DNA from: Martelella sp. NC20
Lineage (GTDB): Bacteria; Pseudomonadota; Alphaproteobacteria; Rhizobiales; Rhizobiaceae
Assembly (NCBI RefSeq): GCF_013459645.1
Contig: NZ_CP054861.1
Span: 2,778,001-2,842,000, forward strand
Length of the DNA stretch: 64,000 nucleotides
Direction of reading: 5' to 3'
Positions 49,789-59,173 of the stretch are shown here, piece by piece; position 1 is the stretch's first letter, and the number at the start of each line of letters is the position of its first letter. The notes beneath the pieces were generated by a model. It was not told where the DNA came from. It saw nothing but the letters and a program-made list of their open reading frames with translations, and ran no database searches. The position numbers and the translations under genes are program-made.

Positions 49789-50109
49789 GGCAAAAGGCCG
49801 CCGCCCTTGACGGGCCGCGCCCCTCAGTTTGTTGACAAAGCTCGCTTCACACGCATTCGTCATGCTCGGGCCTGTCCCGAGCATCTAACCACGTTTCGCC
49901 ACGACAGGATTTTCGGACGGAAAGACGCAATAAATCAGTCTGTTGCAAAACGCGAGCTCCGCTCGTGGGGCAACGTGGTTAGATCCTCGGCACAAGGCCG
50001 AGGATGACGTCCGTAGAATGGATAGGTTTGTCAGCAGTCTGACGGCAGCTGCACTTGGCGGACAACGGCCTTTTCCAATATACGAAAACTTTGCAAGAGC
50101 AGGCGGGTC
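49789..50109. other. Intergenic region between the SDR gene and cpdR
   Basis: A convergent gap of 321 bases. Most of it is a palindromic repeat (49859-50007). The remainder shows no gene. Confidence 0.6.
49859..50007. repeat. Palindromic repeat element (CGTCATCC family), longer variant
   Basis: Arms CGTCATGCTCGGGCCTGTCC and GGCACAAGGCCGAGGATGACG, with inner pairs ATCTAACCACGTTTCG and CAACGTGGTTAGATCC. Related to 4670-4790 and 28649-28766 but with a different inner half. Confidence 0.8.
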
Positions 50110-50469
50110 TCAAGCCGCGAGCGCCCGGGCCACGGCCTTGCGGATATCGGGAAGCGCGAAGGGCTTGGCGACCACGTCGACGATCTTTTCCATCAGGTCG
50201 TCGGCGCGTTCGCGCTGCTCGGCGAAACCCGTCATCAGCAGGATCTTGGTGCGCGGATGGTCGTGCGCGGTTGCATGGGCGAGCGCGATGCCGTCCATGA
50301 TCGGCATGCGCACGTCGGAGAGCAGCAGGTCGTAGTGACTTTCGCCGAGGAGTTCGAGCCCTTCGGCGCCGTCGCAGGCCTCCACCGTTTCGTGGCCGTC
50401 GAGCCGCAATGCGCGGGCGACAAACATACGCAGCGATGCCTCGTCTTCGGTAATCAGAATCCTCGCCAT
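50110..50469 (-). CDS. cpdR: Response regulator CpdR
   Basis: A 119-residue stand-alone receiver domain matching CpdR, which in its unphosphorylated form targets ClpXP to cell-cycle substrates such as CtrA at the pole. It contains RILITEDEASLRMFVARALR with the acidic pocket, the phosphoacceptor Asp in LLLSDVRMPIMDG, KILLMTGFAEQ and the Lys in VVAKPFALPDI. Its place near hpt is as in other rhizobia. Confidence 0.9.
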   Translation of the reverse strand: MARILITEDEASLRMFVARALRLDGHETVEACDGAEGLELLGESHYDLLLSDVRMPIMDGIALAHATAHDHPRTKILLMTGFAEQRERADDLMEKIVDVVAKPFALPDIRKAVARALAA

Positions 50470-50631
50470 GGCGCTATCCAGTTCTCTCTGTCTTTCAAAA
50501 CCCGTCTTGCAAGCCCGTTGTTCCAGGCTTTGTTGCAGATGAGATGACCAGAACTTTCCTAGCGAGAGGTAAACATCGAAATGTGGCGGTTTATGTAGTT
50601 AACAAGCTGTTCGGAGCCTGTTTATGCTTGA

Positions 50632-51174
50632 TTAAGCATCCCCGGTGACCACGCCGACGAAGGGAAGCTCGCGGAACGCGTAAGCCACGTCCATGCCGTA
50701 GCCGACGACAAACTTGTCCGGGCAATGGAAACCGGCATAATCCGCCTCAAGCGCTTCCTCGCGCCTGTTGCGCTTGTCGAGAAGAACAGCGACGGAAACA
50801 TTGGCCGCGCCCCGTTCCAGCATCAGTTCCCGGGCGAAGCGCAGCGTGCGGCCCGATTCGAGGATATCGTCGATCAGCAGGATGTCGCGGCCTTCGACCT
50901 GGCTGTCGATATCCTTCACCAGCCTCACGGACCTGCCGACCGTGCCGGTGCCATAGCTCGACAGCGTCATGAATTCCACTTCGGGCGCAAGTCCGACCTT
51001 GTGCAGGGCGCGGATCAGATCGGCGGCGAACACGAAGGAGCCTTTGAGGATCGCGATCACGAGCAGATCCTGCGATGGTCCCTTGGCGATCTCGCGGGCA
51101 AGCTCCTCGTTGCGCGCGGCGATTTCCTCGGGCGAGAACAGGACTTCGATGTTTTTGCCGCGGACGACATGCAT
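50632..51174 (-). CDS. hpt: Hypoxanthine phosphoribosyltransferase
   Basis: A 180-residue purine salvage enzyme converting hypoxanthine to IMP with PRPP. The PRPP-binding motif is DILLIDDILESGRTLRFA; LVIAILKGSFVFAADLIRAL near residue 40 and CPDKFVVGYGMDVAYAFREL near the end are typical. Confidence 0.95.
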   Translation of the reverse strand: MHVVRGKNIEVLFSPEEIAARNEELAREIAKGPSQDLLVIAILKGSFVFAADLIRALHKVGLAPEVEFMTLSSYGTGTVGRSVRLVKDIDSQVEGRDILLIDDILESGRTLRFARELMLERGAANVSVAVLLDKRNRREEALEADYAGFHCPDKFVVGYGMDVAYAFRELPFVGVVTGDA

Positions 51175-51389
51175 GGCGCGCTCCCTTGCCTTCAGCGCGT
51201 GGCCTCAAGGGCCGGAAACGCCGTGTACGATTGAAGATGACCGGTTTTAGTGGGTTTGGCCGAGCCGGGCAATCGCAACGCCGGATGCAATCGCATCAAC
51301 GGGTCAAAACACCGTGGATATCCGTCAAAATGGCGGTAACTTGCGGCCTGTTCACGACCTGTTATTCATAATCGGGGAAACTGGCCGCG

Positions 51390-52082
51390 ATGGAACGACG
51401 AGGACAGCCTCAGGGCATGGCACTGATTCAGTTTGAAAATGTTGGGCTGCGCTATGGAATGGGCCCGGAAGTGTTGCGGGACATGTCCTTCGAGATTCCC
51501 AGGAACTCCTTCCAGTTCCTGACCGGACCTTCCGGCGCGGGCAAGACCACGCTGCTCAGACTGATGCTGATGGCGCTGCAGCCGACGCGTGGACTGATCC
51601 GCCTGTTCGATCGCGATGTCGCCGTCATTCCGCATCGCGAACTGCCGATGCTGCGCCGCCGGGTGGGCATCGTGTTCCAGGATTTTCGCCTTCTCGACCA
51701 CATGACGACCTATGAAAACGTCGCCCTGCCGCTCCGGGTGCGCGGCAGGGACGAGGTCTCCTACCGCAATGACGTGATCGAACTGTTGAAATGGGTCGGG
51801 CTCGGCGAGCGGCTCCATGCCCGCCCGCCGGTGCTTTCCGGCGGCGAGAAACAGCGCGTGGCGATCGCGCGCGCGCTCATCGACCAGCCGGAAGTGCTGC
51901 TCGCCGACGAGCCGACGGGCAATGTCGATCCGCCGATGGCCAGACGCATCCTGAGCCTGCTGGTCGAGCTCAACCGGCTGGGCACCGCCGTCGTCATCGC
52001 CACCCATGATATCGCGTTGATGGACCGCTACAATGCGCGGCGGATGATCCTTTCGGAGGGAAGGCTCGATATTCATGACTAG
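51390..52082 (+). CDS. ftsE: Cell division ATP-binding protein FtsE
   Basis: A 230-residue ABC ATPase that with FtsX controls septal peptidoglycan hydrolases. Walker A is GPSGAGKTTLLRL, the signature LSGGEKQRVAIARAL, and Walker B VLLADEPTGNVD. The N-terminus reads IQFENVGLRYGMGPEVLRDM. The ATG at 51390 has GGGGAAA at 9 bases; an ATG at 51417 would give the more usual family start. It overlaps ftsX by 8 bases. Confidence 0.95.
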   Translation: MERRGQPQGMALIQFENVGLRYGMGPEVLRDMSFEIPRNSFQFLTGPSGAGKTTLLRLMLMALQPTRGLIRLFDRDVAVIPHRELPMLRRRVGIVFQDFRLLDHMTTYENVALPLRVRGRDEVSYRNDVIELLKWVGLGERLHARPPVLSGGEKQRVAIARALIDQPEVLLADEPTGNVDPPMARRILSLLVELNRLGTAVVIATHDIALMDRYNARRMILSEGRLDIHD

Positions 52083-53484
52083 GCCGCCCCGCTCGCTTCG
52101 CGATCCCAGACTTGAGGAAAGAGAACGCACTGAGAAGCGCCTTGCCGAACAGCGCGCCGAAGAGGAACGACTGCTCGAGGCGCGGCGGCTGGAGGATATC
52201 CGGCAGCAGCAGGAGGAATTGGCGAGGCGCCAGGCGGCACAACAGCGCCAGCTCGCGCAACAACGCGCCGAGGAGCTCGAGCAACGCCGCGCCAGGGAAC
52301 AACAGGCGGCGCGGCAGGCCGAGCGCACGGCGCAAGCGCGGGCGAAGGCGTCAACTCCGCCGCCGGCATCTCGATCGCGCGCCAATCCCGTTCCGCCAGG
52401 CCAGGAGAACGAGGCTCCGGCCCCTGAAAAGCCGTCGCCGCCCGACCGGACTTCAATCCCGGATGCTGACCGCAATACCCGGCTCCCGCCTCAGGCGCAG
52501 CCTTTGCCGACGGGCAGCAAATCCCGCGCACGACCGACGCATCAGGCGCCGCGCAAGCCGACCCCGATCGTGCCGCCCTCCAATGTCCAGACGCGGGCGC
52601 TGATGGCTGTGGTGGCGATCATGGCATTTCTCGCCTGCCTGACGCTCGGCGCGGTCTCGATGGTGCGCGCGACGGCGGCAAGCTGGCAGGGCGGCATCTC
52701 GCGCGAGGTCACCATCCAGATCAAGCCGCGCGAGGGCCGCGACATGAACCAGGCGCTGCTGAACGCGCGCGATGTGGCGCTCCAGTTCGTCGGAACGCTG
52801 GATGGCCGGGTGGTCGACGAGGCGGCGACCGAGCGGCTGCTGGAGCCATGGCTTGGCACCGGGCTTGATTTCGATATGCTGCCCGTGCCGCGGCTGGTGA
52901 TCGTGACCATCGACGAAAACAACCCGCCCGATTTCGCGGCAATGGCCACGGCGCTGCAAGAGGCCGTCCCCGGTTCCTCTCTTGATGATCATCGCGCCTG
53001 GGTGAGCCGGCTTTCGGCGATGGCGGATGCGACCACCACGATCGGCGTTTCGATCATGGCGCTGGTGTTTTCGGCGATGGTGCTGACGGTGGTGTTTGCG
53101 ACGCGCGGCGCGCTTGCCGGCAGCCGCGATATCGTCGAGGTGCTGCATTTCGTCGGCGCGGAAGCCTCGTTCGTCGCCCGCCAGTTCCAGCGTCATTTTC
53201 TCAATGTCGCGCTCAAGGGCGCGTTTCTCGGCGGCGCGCTGGCATGCCTGTTTTTCGTATTGGCGCGGTTCTGGCAGATGCGCTATCTGGCAACCCCCGG
53301 CGCGGATCAGGCAACCGCGCTGTTCGGCACGATCTCGATCGGCTGGGGCGCCTATTTCGGCATCCTGCTCACGATCATCGCGATCGCCGGCCTGACAGCG
53401 TTGACGACAAGACTGACGGTCATCCGCACGATCCGCGAAATCGACCTCGTGCGTTCGGACCCGGAGCGGACCGACACAATCTGA
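52075..53484 (+). CDS. ftsX: Cell division protein FtsX with long coiled-coil N-terminal extension
   Basis: A 469-residue FtsX, clearly longer than the usual 300-330. Residues 13-90 are charged and Gln/Arg/Glu-rich with coiled-coil character; residues 94-168 are Pro-rich. The classical part starts with membrane segment 1 (about 175-197), a periplasmic loop, then three more membrane segments (TTTIGVSIMALVFSAMVLTV, LKGAFLGGALACLFFVLARF, ILLTIIAIAGLTAL) and the conserved end LTVIRTIREIDLVRSDP. Translation overlaps ftsE. The extension is cytoplasmic if FtsX topology holds. Confidence 0.92.
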   Translation: MTRPPRSLRDPRLEERERTEKRLAEQRAEEERLLEARRLEDIRQQQEELARRQAAQQRQLAQQRAEELEQRRAREQQAARQAERTAQARAKASTPPPASRSRANPVPPGQENEAPAPEKPSPPDRTSIPDADRNTRLPPQAQPLPTGSKSRARPTHQAPRKPTPIVPPSNVQTRALMAVVAIMAFLACLTLGAVSMVRATAASWQGGISREVTIQIKPREGRDMNQALLNARDVALQFVGTLDGRVVDEAATERLLEPWLGTGLDFDMLPVPRLVIVTIDENNPPDFAAMATALQEAVPGSSLDDHRAWVSRLSAMADATTTIGVSIMALVFSAMVLTVVFATRGALAGSRDIVEVLHFVGAEASFVARQFQRHFLNVALKGAFLGGALACLFFVLARFWQMRYLATPGADQATALFGTISIGWGAYFGILLTIIAIAGLTALTTRLTVIRTIREIDLVRSDPERTDTI

Positions 53485-53617
53485 CTTCAAGGGCTGATTT
53501 CGCGGGCTGATTTCGCGGGATTGCCGAACCGATCCGTCCGCCTGAATTTCAACTCTATTTGCTGTGTTGTATAGATTGGCGGGTCAATCGTCTGATTCGG
53601 ACGGTTTCATGAACAGG

Positions 53618-53664
53618 CGCGTCCGGATGGAAAACCGGTATCCACTTTTCCTGGACGCGATTTA
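53618..53664. repeat. Y-module repeat between ftsX and ydcF
   Basis: GCGCGTCCGGATGGAAAACC followed by GGTATCCACTTTTCCTGG and ACGCG; a Y module with inverted CGCGTCC/GGACGCG ends. Confidence 0.8.
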
Positions 53665-53710
53665 AAAAAATACCCGGCGAGCCGGGCGCAGAACTGGAAA
53701 TGGGTCGGGC

Positions 53711-54391
53711 ATGGCGGAAAGGGTGCGCAAGCCGCGTCGAACAGGCGGCAGCGATCGCGGGGCGCGGCGGCGTTCGCCTGCCGGTCGTCTCGCGCGCCTT
53801 GTTGCATTTCTCTTCGTTGCTGGCGTGATCGTTTTCGGCGGCGGATTTGTGGCTTTCGGCTTCAATATCCTCACTGCCAAGCCGCCGCAGATCTACGAGA
53901 CCGACGCGATCGTCGTGCTCACCGGCGGTTCGCGCCGGATCGAAGAGGCGTTTGCGCTGTTGGAAGCCGGAGCCGGCGAGCGGCTGCTGATATCCGGCGT
54001 CAATCCCTCGACCACGCCCGAGAGCATCCGCAACACGATCGGCGGCGACGGCCAGCTTTTCGAATGCTGTGTCGATGTCGGCTACGAGGCGCTGGATACC
54101 CATGGCAATGCCGTGGAGACCCGCAAGTGGATCGAGGAGCACGGCTATCGGCGCATCCTTGTCGTTACCAGTGCCTATCACCTGCCGCGCGGTCTTTTCG
54201 AGCTCAGGAATATCGATCCCGACACCGTTTTCGTCGGCTATCCGGTGCCGCTTGCCGATCCCGGCACGCCCTGGCATCAAAACCTGCGCTATCTCAGGAT
54301 TCTCGGATTCGAATATCTGAAGTTTATCGGCGCTCACCTGCGCGCCGAGACCGGGCTTGCGGCGCTTGCGCCGGCCGGGGAGGGGAAATGA
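53711..54391 (+). CDS. YdcF family (DUF218) protein
   Basis: A 226-residue protein with a basic N-terminus, one membrane segment (FLFVAGVIVFGGGFVAFGF), and a DUF218 domain. Conserved parts are DAIVVLTGGSRRIEEAFALL, RLLISGVNPSTTPES and ILVVTSAYHLPRGLFEL. DUF218 proteins such as SanA/ElyC are tied to envelope assembly. Its stop overlaps the plsC start (ATGA), so the two are likely translated together. Confidence 0.9.
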   Translation: MAERVRKPRRTGGSDRGARRRSPAGRLARLVAFLFVAGVIVFGGGFVAFGFNILTAKPPQIYETDAIVVLTGGSRRIEEAFALLEAGAGERLLISGVNPSTTPESIRNTIGGDGQLFECCVDVGYEALDTHGNAVETRKWIEEHGYRRILVVTSAYHLPRGLFELRNIDPDTVFVGYPVPLADPGTPWHQNLRYLRILGFEYLKFIGAHLRAETGLAALAPAGEGK

Positions 54392-55182
54392 TGGGGGTGA
54401 TCCGCTCGGCCGCTTTCAACATCGCTTTCTATGTCGGGACCGCGTTCTTGATGATCGTGCAGTCCCCCTATTATTTCCTGGCGTCGCGCAGGAATGCCTA
54501 CGGCGTGGTCGTGCAGGGCTGGGGCCGCTTCGTCAACCGGCAGATGCGGATATGGGCCGGCGCGACCTTCACCATTGAAGGGCTCGAGAACCTGCCTGAC
54601 GGCCCCTGCATCATCGCCCCCAAGCATCAGTCTGCCTGGGATACGATCATGCTTCTGCCATGGATCCCGGATTCGGTGTTCATGCTCAAGCGCGAATTGA
54701 TCCAGATGCCGCTGTTCGGCTGGTATCTCAAGAAACAACGTCAGGTCGCGGTCGACCGGGCACAGACCGGCCGGGCCATGGCGGACGCGATCGCGCGCAC
54801 CAAGGCCGAGGTCGAGACCGGGCGCCAGCTCGTGATTTTTCCGGAGGGAACGCGCCGGCCGCCGGGCGCCGCGCCGGACTACAAGCGCGGGATCCAGCGG
54901 CTTTACCGCGATCTCGGCGTGCCCGTCATTCCGGTGGTGATGCATCCGGGGCTGTTCTGGCCGCGCGGCAGTTTCCGCCGCCAGGGCGGCCATTTCAAGG
55001 TGCGGATCCTGCCCGCGATCCCGCCCGGCAGAGATCCACGGCTGTTTTTCGATCAGCTTGTGGAGACCATGGAACGCGAGAGCGACCGCCTGCTGATCGA
55101 AACCGTCGATGCCAATCCGGATATCGACCTGCCGGCCGTGACCCGCGAGCGGATCGCCGCATTGCGTGTGGCAGGTGTCTGA
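54388..55182 (+). CDS. plsC: 1-acyl-sn-glycerol-3-phosphate acyltransferase PlsC
   Basis: A 264-residue membrane-associated acyltransferase making phosphatidic acid from lysophosphatidic acid. The HX4D catalytic motif is KHQSAWD, the substrate motif is VIFPEGTRRPPG, and PVIPVVMHPGLFWPRG follows. The N-terminus is hydrophobic (FNIAFYVGTAFLMIVQSPYY). It lies in the ftsEX-ydcF-plsC order common in rhizobia. Confidence 0.95.
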   Translation: MMGVIRSAAFNIAFYVGTAFLMIVQSPYYFLASRRNAYGVVVQGWGRFVNRQMRIWAGATFTIEGLENLPDGPCIIAPKHQSAWDTIMLLPWIPDSVFMLKRELIQMPLFGWYLKKQRQVAVDRAQTGRAMADAIARTKAEVETGRQLVIFPEGTRRPPGAAPDYKRGIQRLYRDLGVPVIPVVMHPGLFWPRGSFRRQGGHFKVRILPAIPPGRDPRLFFDQLVETMERESDRLLIETVDANPDIDLPAVTRERIAALRVAGV

Positions 55183-55188
55183 AAGGCT

Positions 55189-55740
55189 TTACGGCGCGTC
55201 CCCGCGGACCGGCCGGGGCTGCTCGTTCTTCAGGAGGTTCGCGATCGTTTCCAGCGCCGCGTCATCTATCCGCATGTCACGCAGATGGTCGACCGTGTTC
55301 AGGAGATAGTCGCGATTGGAGCCCGACTGGCCATGGCCGCCCCGCACGATTTCGGCGGCGTGGTCGAGATCGACCCTGCCGGCATATTGTTCATGCGCGT
55401 GGTCGACGACATAGGTGATGGCCGGCACGTTCTCGCCCGATGACAGCCGCACCGGCAGCACCAGTTCGCGATAGACGCGGGTGACGAGTTCGCGTCCGCG
55501 CAGGTATTCGAGGACTTCTTCCTCGTCCTTGACCCTGGCGGCAAGGGCCACGCCCTCGCAAAAACCGCCACGGTCGAGACCGAGCACGAGGCCCGGCCTG
55601 TGCGCCGTGCCGCGATGGACGTGGGAGTAGACGCAGAGGCTGCGGTGATAACCCGCAAGGCGGGCCGGCATGCGTCGATGGGTCGCAAAACCCGGATTCC
55701 ACATCAGCGAGCCGTAGCCAAATACCCAGAATTCGTCCAT
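55189..55740 (-). CDS. Gamma-glutamylcyclotransferase, ChaC type
   Basis: A 183-residue cyclotransferase that splits glutathione to 5-oxoproline and Cys-Gly. The substrate-binding motif is FGYGSLMWNPGF; CVYSHVHRGTAHRPGLVLGL (in parts) and a catalytic Glu likely in EGVALAARVKDE or EVLEYLRGRE follow. YVVDHAHEQYAG and SGSNRDYLLNTVDHLRDM fit the family. It is convergent with plsC. Confidence 0.92.
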   Translation of the reverse strand: MDEFWVFGYGSLMWNPGFATHRRMPARLAGYHRSLCVYSHVHRGTAHRPGLVLGLDRGGFCEGVALAARVKDEEEVLEYLRGRELVTRVYRELVLPVRLSSGENVPAITYVVDHAHEQYAGRVDLDHAAEIVRGGHGQSGSNRDYLLNTVDHLRDMRIDDAALETIANLLKNEQPRPVRGDAP

Positions 55741-55788
55741 ATGCTATGCCTGACACTGTTGAGATTCAAAATTACACTGGGGGCCATG

Positions 55789-56784
55789 ATGGCGAGATCA
55801 ACCCGGACGCGCAAGTTTGTGATGTGGACGCTGATCGTTCTCATCGGGCTGATCGTCGCCTACGCCCTCGGCTGGTTCTACGTTGCGCGCACCGTCAAGG
55901 CCCGGATTTTCTCGCTGCTTCAGGGCCAGGACCAGCGCAATGTCGTCGTCAGCTGCGAGGATATCGGCTATAACGGCTTTCCCGCGACATTCGGTTTTTT
56001 CTGTGACGGCCTGCATGTGCGCGACCGGGCATCGGATTCGGTATTCGATGCGCCGCAACTCAATGCTGAGGCGCCGGTCTATTCGCCGTGGTCGGTTCTG
56101 GCAACGGTCACCGGTCCCGCCACGCTTCAAAACGATGCCGGCATGCTTGCGCGCGCGGAATGGCACAGTTTCGACGGCAAGCTGATCTACAAGGGCGGCG
56201 CGCCCCGCCTCGTCTCGTTCACCTTCGATGCGATGACCACGCGTTTCGCCGATCCGGAGGGGCGAGAGGGTACATTGACGGCGGAACACGGTCAGGGGCT
56301 TGTGCGCAATGATGGCGGAGATCTCGATGTCGCGCTTACCCTTAACGACGCGGTCCTGCGTCCGCAAAACAATGCGGATGCACTGCCCGCCGTGTCACTC
56401 AATCTTCTGGCAACCGTCGATGATGGCGGCGCGCTGATCGAGACCGATTTCCGCCCGCAAATGCTGCGCGGCAAGAGCGGGATCGTCAACCAGGCGGCGC
56501 TGGCGATCGGCGAGAGCCAGTCGCTGATGGCGGTCTCTGGTCGATTCTCCTTCGACAAGGACGGCTATCTCGACGGCCGCTTCAGTTTCGAGCTGACCGG
56601 CATAGATGGCGTGGCGCAGCTTGCCGGACTTGCGTTTCCCCTGGCGGCGGGCGTGATCGACACGGTGACCGGCCTTGTCAAAAGCTTCACCGGCGGTCAG
56701 CGCACCGTGACGCTCGACGTGCGCGTCGACCATGGCAGGGCCGTGCTCGGCTTCATTCCGCTCGGCAAGATACCGCCGCTCTGA
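55789..56784 (+). CDS. DUF2125 family protein
   Basis: A 331-residue protein of unknown function with an N-terminal membrane anchor (WTLIVLIGLIVAYALGWFYV) and a mostly beta-sheet extracytoplasmic region. DUF2125 signatures are SCEDIGYNGFPATFGFFCDG and VYSPWSVLATVTGPATL. The ATG at 55789 has GGGGG at 5 bases; the adjoining ATG at 55786 is also possible. It is divergent from the ChaC-type gene. Confidence 0.88.
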   Translation: MARSTRTRKFVMWTLIVLIGLIVAYALGWFYVARTVKARIFSLLQGQDQRNVVVSCEDIGYNGFPATFGFFCDGLHVRDRASDSVFDAPQLNAEAPVYSPWSVLATVTGPATLQNDAGMLARAEWHSFDGKLIYKGGAPRLVSFTFDAMTTRFADPEGREGTLTAEHGQGLVRNDGGDLDVALTLNDAVLRPQNNADALPAVSLNLLATVDDGGALIETDFRPQMLRGKSGIVNQAALAIGESQSLMAVSGRFSFDKDGYLDGRFSFELTGIDGVAQLAGLAFPLAAGVIDTVTGLVKSFTGGQRTVTLDVRVDHGRAVLGFIPLGKIPPL

Positions 56785-56787
56785 TGT

Positions 56788-56948
56788 ATTGAATCTGCGC
56801 ATCGTGCTTTCCAAAAATCGATTCCGATTTTCGGGCCGATGCGCTAGAGTCTGTCAGGTTCAAATCGAACCAGACAGACTCTAGATTTATTTGTTTTCGT
56901 TTGTTTTTTCGGGAAAACCGGATTCCACTTTTCCCTGACAAACTCTAG
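56788..56948. repeat. Mosaic repeat, order Z(inverted)-X-Y
   Basis: Z inverted (ATTGAATCTGCGCATCGTGC onward), then X (CTAGAGTCTGTC to GACAGACTCTAG, 56844-56884), then Y (GGGAAAACCGGATTCCAC) and a final AACTCTAG. The same modules at 23080-23243 are arranged X-Y-Z. The tyrC stop codon is in the final CTAG. Confidence 0.9.
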
Positions 56949-57868
56949 TCCTGGTCGTCGAGCGCGTGGCGGCCGAAATCGGCTGCCTCGACATCCTGAC
57001 CGGCCTCGACGATCGAGCGGCGAATGTCGCGGGTGCGGCTGAAGAGTTCGAACAGCTTGTCTCCCTCGCCCCAGCGGATCGCGCGCTGGAGATAGGCGAG
57101 GTCCTCCGAAAAGCGCGCCAGCATTTCGAGGATGGCGTCGCGATTGTGAAGGCAGACGTCCCGCCACATGGTGGGATCGGAGGCCGCAAGACGGGTGAAA
57201 TCGCGAAAGCCCGAGGCGGAATACTGGATCACTTCCGATTCCGTCACTGCCTCCAGATCGTCGGCGGTGCCGACGATATTGTAGGCGATGATATGCGGCA
57301 GGTGCGAGACGATGGCCAGCACCTTGTCGTGATGGTCCGCGGCCATGGTATCGACCCGGGAGCCGAGCGCCTGCCAGAACCGGGTGAGCCTTTCCACGGC
57401 GGCGGGGTCGGCGTCCTCGCCCGGTGTCAGGATGCACCAGCGACCCTTGAACAGGCCGGCAAAGCCTGCATCCGGCCCGGATTTCTCGGTGCCGGCGATC
57501 GGATGGCCGGGAATGAAATGCACGTTTTCCGGCACGAACGGCGTCATCTGCGCGATGACGGAAGCCTTGGTCGAGCCGACATCGGTCAGGATCGCGCCGG
57601 GCTTGAGATTGGGGGCGATGCGCTCGGCGATCGCGCCGGACGCGCCGACGGGCACCGAAACGATTACGAGGTCCGCGCCGCGCACCGCGTCTTCGGCTGC
57701 CACGGTATAGCGGTCGCCGAGCCCCAGTTCTTCCGCCCGTCTCAGCGTTTCCGGCGAACGGGTCGAGACGATGATTTCGCGGGCAAGGCCTCTCGCGCGG
57801 ATATCGCGCGCGAGCGAGGAGCCGATCAGACCGATGCCGATCAGTGTGATGCGTTCGAATTCAATCAT
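56945..57868 (-). CDS. tyrC: Prephenate/arogenate (cyclohexadienyl) dehydrogenase
   Basis: A 307-residue NAD(P)-dependent enzyme of tyrosine synthesis. The Rossmann motif is [70 protein letters not shown] and [20 protein letters not shown] are family blocks. The start overlaps the hisC stop (ATGA), so the pair is translationally coupled. The stop codon lies in repeat sequence. Confidence 0.95.
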   Translation of the reverse strand: MIEFERITLIGIGLIGSSLARDIRARGLAREIIVSTRSPETLRRAEELGLGDRYTVAAEDAVRGADLVIVSVPVGASGAIAERIAPNLKPGAILTDVGSTKASVIAQMTPFVPENVHFIPGHPIAGTEKSGPDAGFAGLFKGRWCILTPGEDADPAAVERLTRFWQALGSRVDTMAADHHDKVLAIVSHLPHIIAYNIVGTADDLEAVTESEVIQYSASGFRDFTRLAASDPTMWRDVCLHNRDAILEMLARFSEDLAYLQRAIRWGEGDKLFELFSRTRDIRRSIVEAGQDVEAADFGRHALDDQD

Positions 57869-58989
57869 GTCCTGTCCGTTTCCGGCCTGGCGGCCAAAAA
57901 CGCCTTCAGCGCCTCGATGACGCCGAGATTGGCCTCTTGCGTGCCGACGCTCATGCGCAGCGCGTTGGGGAACCCGTAGCCGGCGACGGCGCGCAGGATA
58001 TAGCCTCTCTCGCTCAGATAACGGTCGGCATCGGCCGCGCGCCTGCCATCCTCGTCGGGAAAGTGGATCAGCACGAAATTGGTGACCGAGGGCGTGACCG
58101 AAAGGCCGAGCGCGGTGAACGCCTCGGTCAGCCGTTCGATCCATTGCAGGTTGAAATCGACCGCCGCCCGGGTGAAGGCGTCGTCCCTGATCGCGGCCGC
58201 GGCGGCAGCGATGGCCAGCGCGTTGAGGTTGAAGGGACCGCGAACGCGCTCAAGTGCTGCGATGATATCGAGTGGCCCGTAAAGCCAGCCGACGCGCAGC
58301 GCCGCAAGCCCGTAGATCTTCGAAAACGTTCTTGTCATGACCACATTGTCGTTTTCGGCGACCAGTTCCAGCCCGGCCTCGTAATCATTGCGGCGGACAT
58401 ATTCGGCATAGGCGGCGTCGAGCACCAGCACCACGTTTTTCGGAAGTCCGGCATGGAGCCGCCGGATTTCGGAGAACGGCACGTAGGTGCCGGTCGGGTT
58501 GCCGGGATTGGCGATGAACACGACCCGGGTCCTGTCGGTGACGGCGGCGAGGATCGCGTCGACATCGACCCGCGCATTCTTTTCCTTCACCGTGACCGGG
58601 ATGGCGCCGTTGGCCTGAATCTGGATCCTGTAGACCAGGAAGCCGTGCTCGGTGATGATCGCTTCATCGCCCGGGCCGAGATAGACGTGTGCGATCAGGC
58701 CCAGAAGCTCGTCCGAGCCGTTGCCGCAGATGATATTGCTGATGTTGAGGCCGTATTTGGCGGCAATCGCCTCGCGCAGCGCGCGCGACTGGCCGTCGGG
58801 GTAAAGCGCAAGGTGCTCGCTTGCGGCCTGCATGGCGGCGATCGCCTTCGGGCTCGGCCCGAGCGGCGTCTCGTTCGATGACAGCTTGTGCACCTTGCCG
58901 GCGCCCTCGCCATGGGATTTGCCGGGCACATAGGCGGCAATATCCATGATGCCGGGGCGCGGCGTCGGTTTCATCATCTGTTCGGTCAT
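57865..58989 (-). CDS. hisC: Histidinol-phosphate / aromatic aminotransferase HisC
   Basis: A 374-residue PLP aminotransferase of the HisC family. It shows [71 protein letters not shown] and the PLP Lys in [17 protein letters not shown]. Coupling with tyrC suggests it makes aromatic amino acids in addition to, or instead of, histidine (inference). GAGG precedes the ATG at 58989. Confidence 0.94.
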   Translation of the reverse strand: MTEQMMKPTPRPGIMDIAAYVPGKSHGEGAGKVHKLSSNETPLGPSPKAIAAMQAASEHLALYPDGQSRALREAIAAKYGLNISNIICGNGSDELLGLIAHVYLGPGDEAIITEHGFLVYRIQIQANGAIPVTVKEKNARVDVDAILAAVTDRTRVVFIANPGNPTGTYVPFSEIRRLHAGLPKNVVLVLDAAYAEYVRRNDYEAGLELVAENDNVVMTRTFSKIYGLAALRVGWLYGPLDIIAALERVRGPFNLNALAIAAAAAAIRDDAFTRAAVDFNLQWIERLTEAFTALGLSVTPSVTNFVLIHFPDEDGRRAADADRYLSERGYILRAVAGYGFPNALRMSVGTQEANLGVIEALKAFLAARPETDRT

Positions 58990-59027
58990 CGAAAACCTCG
59001 AAAATTGGCGGCCATTTCGGGCCGGTT

Positions 59028-59077
59028 TAGAGCGTCGGGCGAAAAAGTGGAATCCGGTTTTTCGCTAACCTGACACG
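59028..59077. repeat. Y-module repeat (inverted) upstream of hisC
   Basis: AGAGCGTCGGGCGAAAAAGTGG then AATCCGGTTTTTCGCTAACC; an inverted Y module in the hisC leader, 39 bases before the start. Confidence 0.75.
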
Positions 59078-59173
59078 CCAGAACAAAGAATCCGGAACAT
59101 CGGGCGATGCCGACCAGGCGCTCAATGTTTCAGCGTCAGCAGCAATAATTGCGATTGCGGGCTTTGTCGAGTG

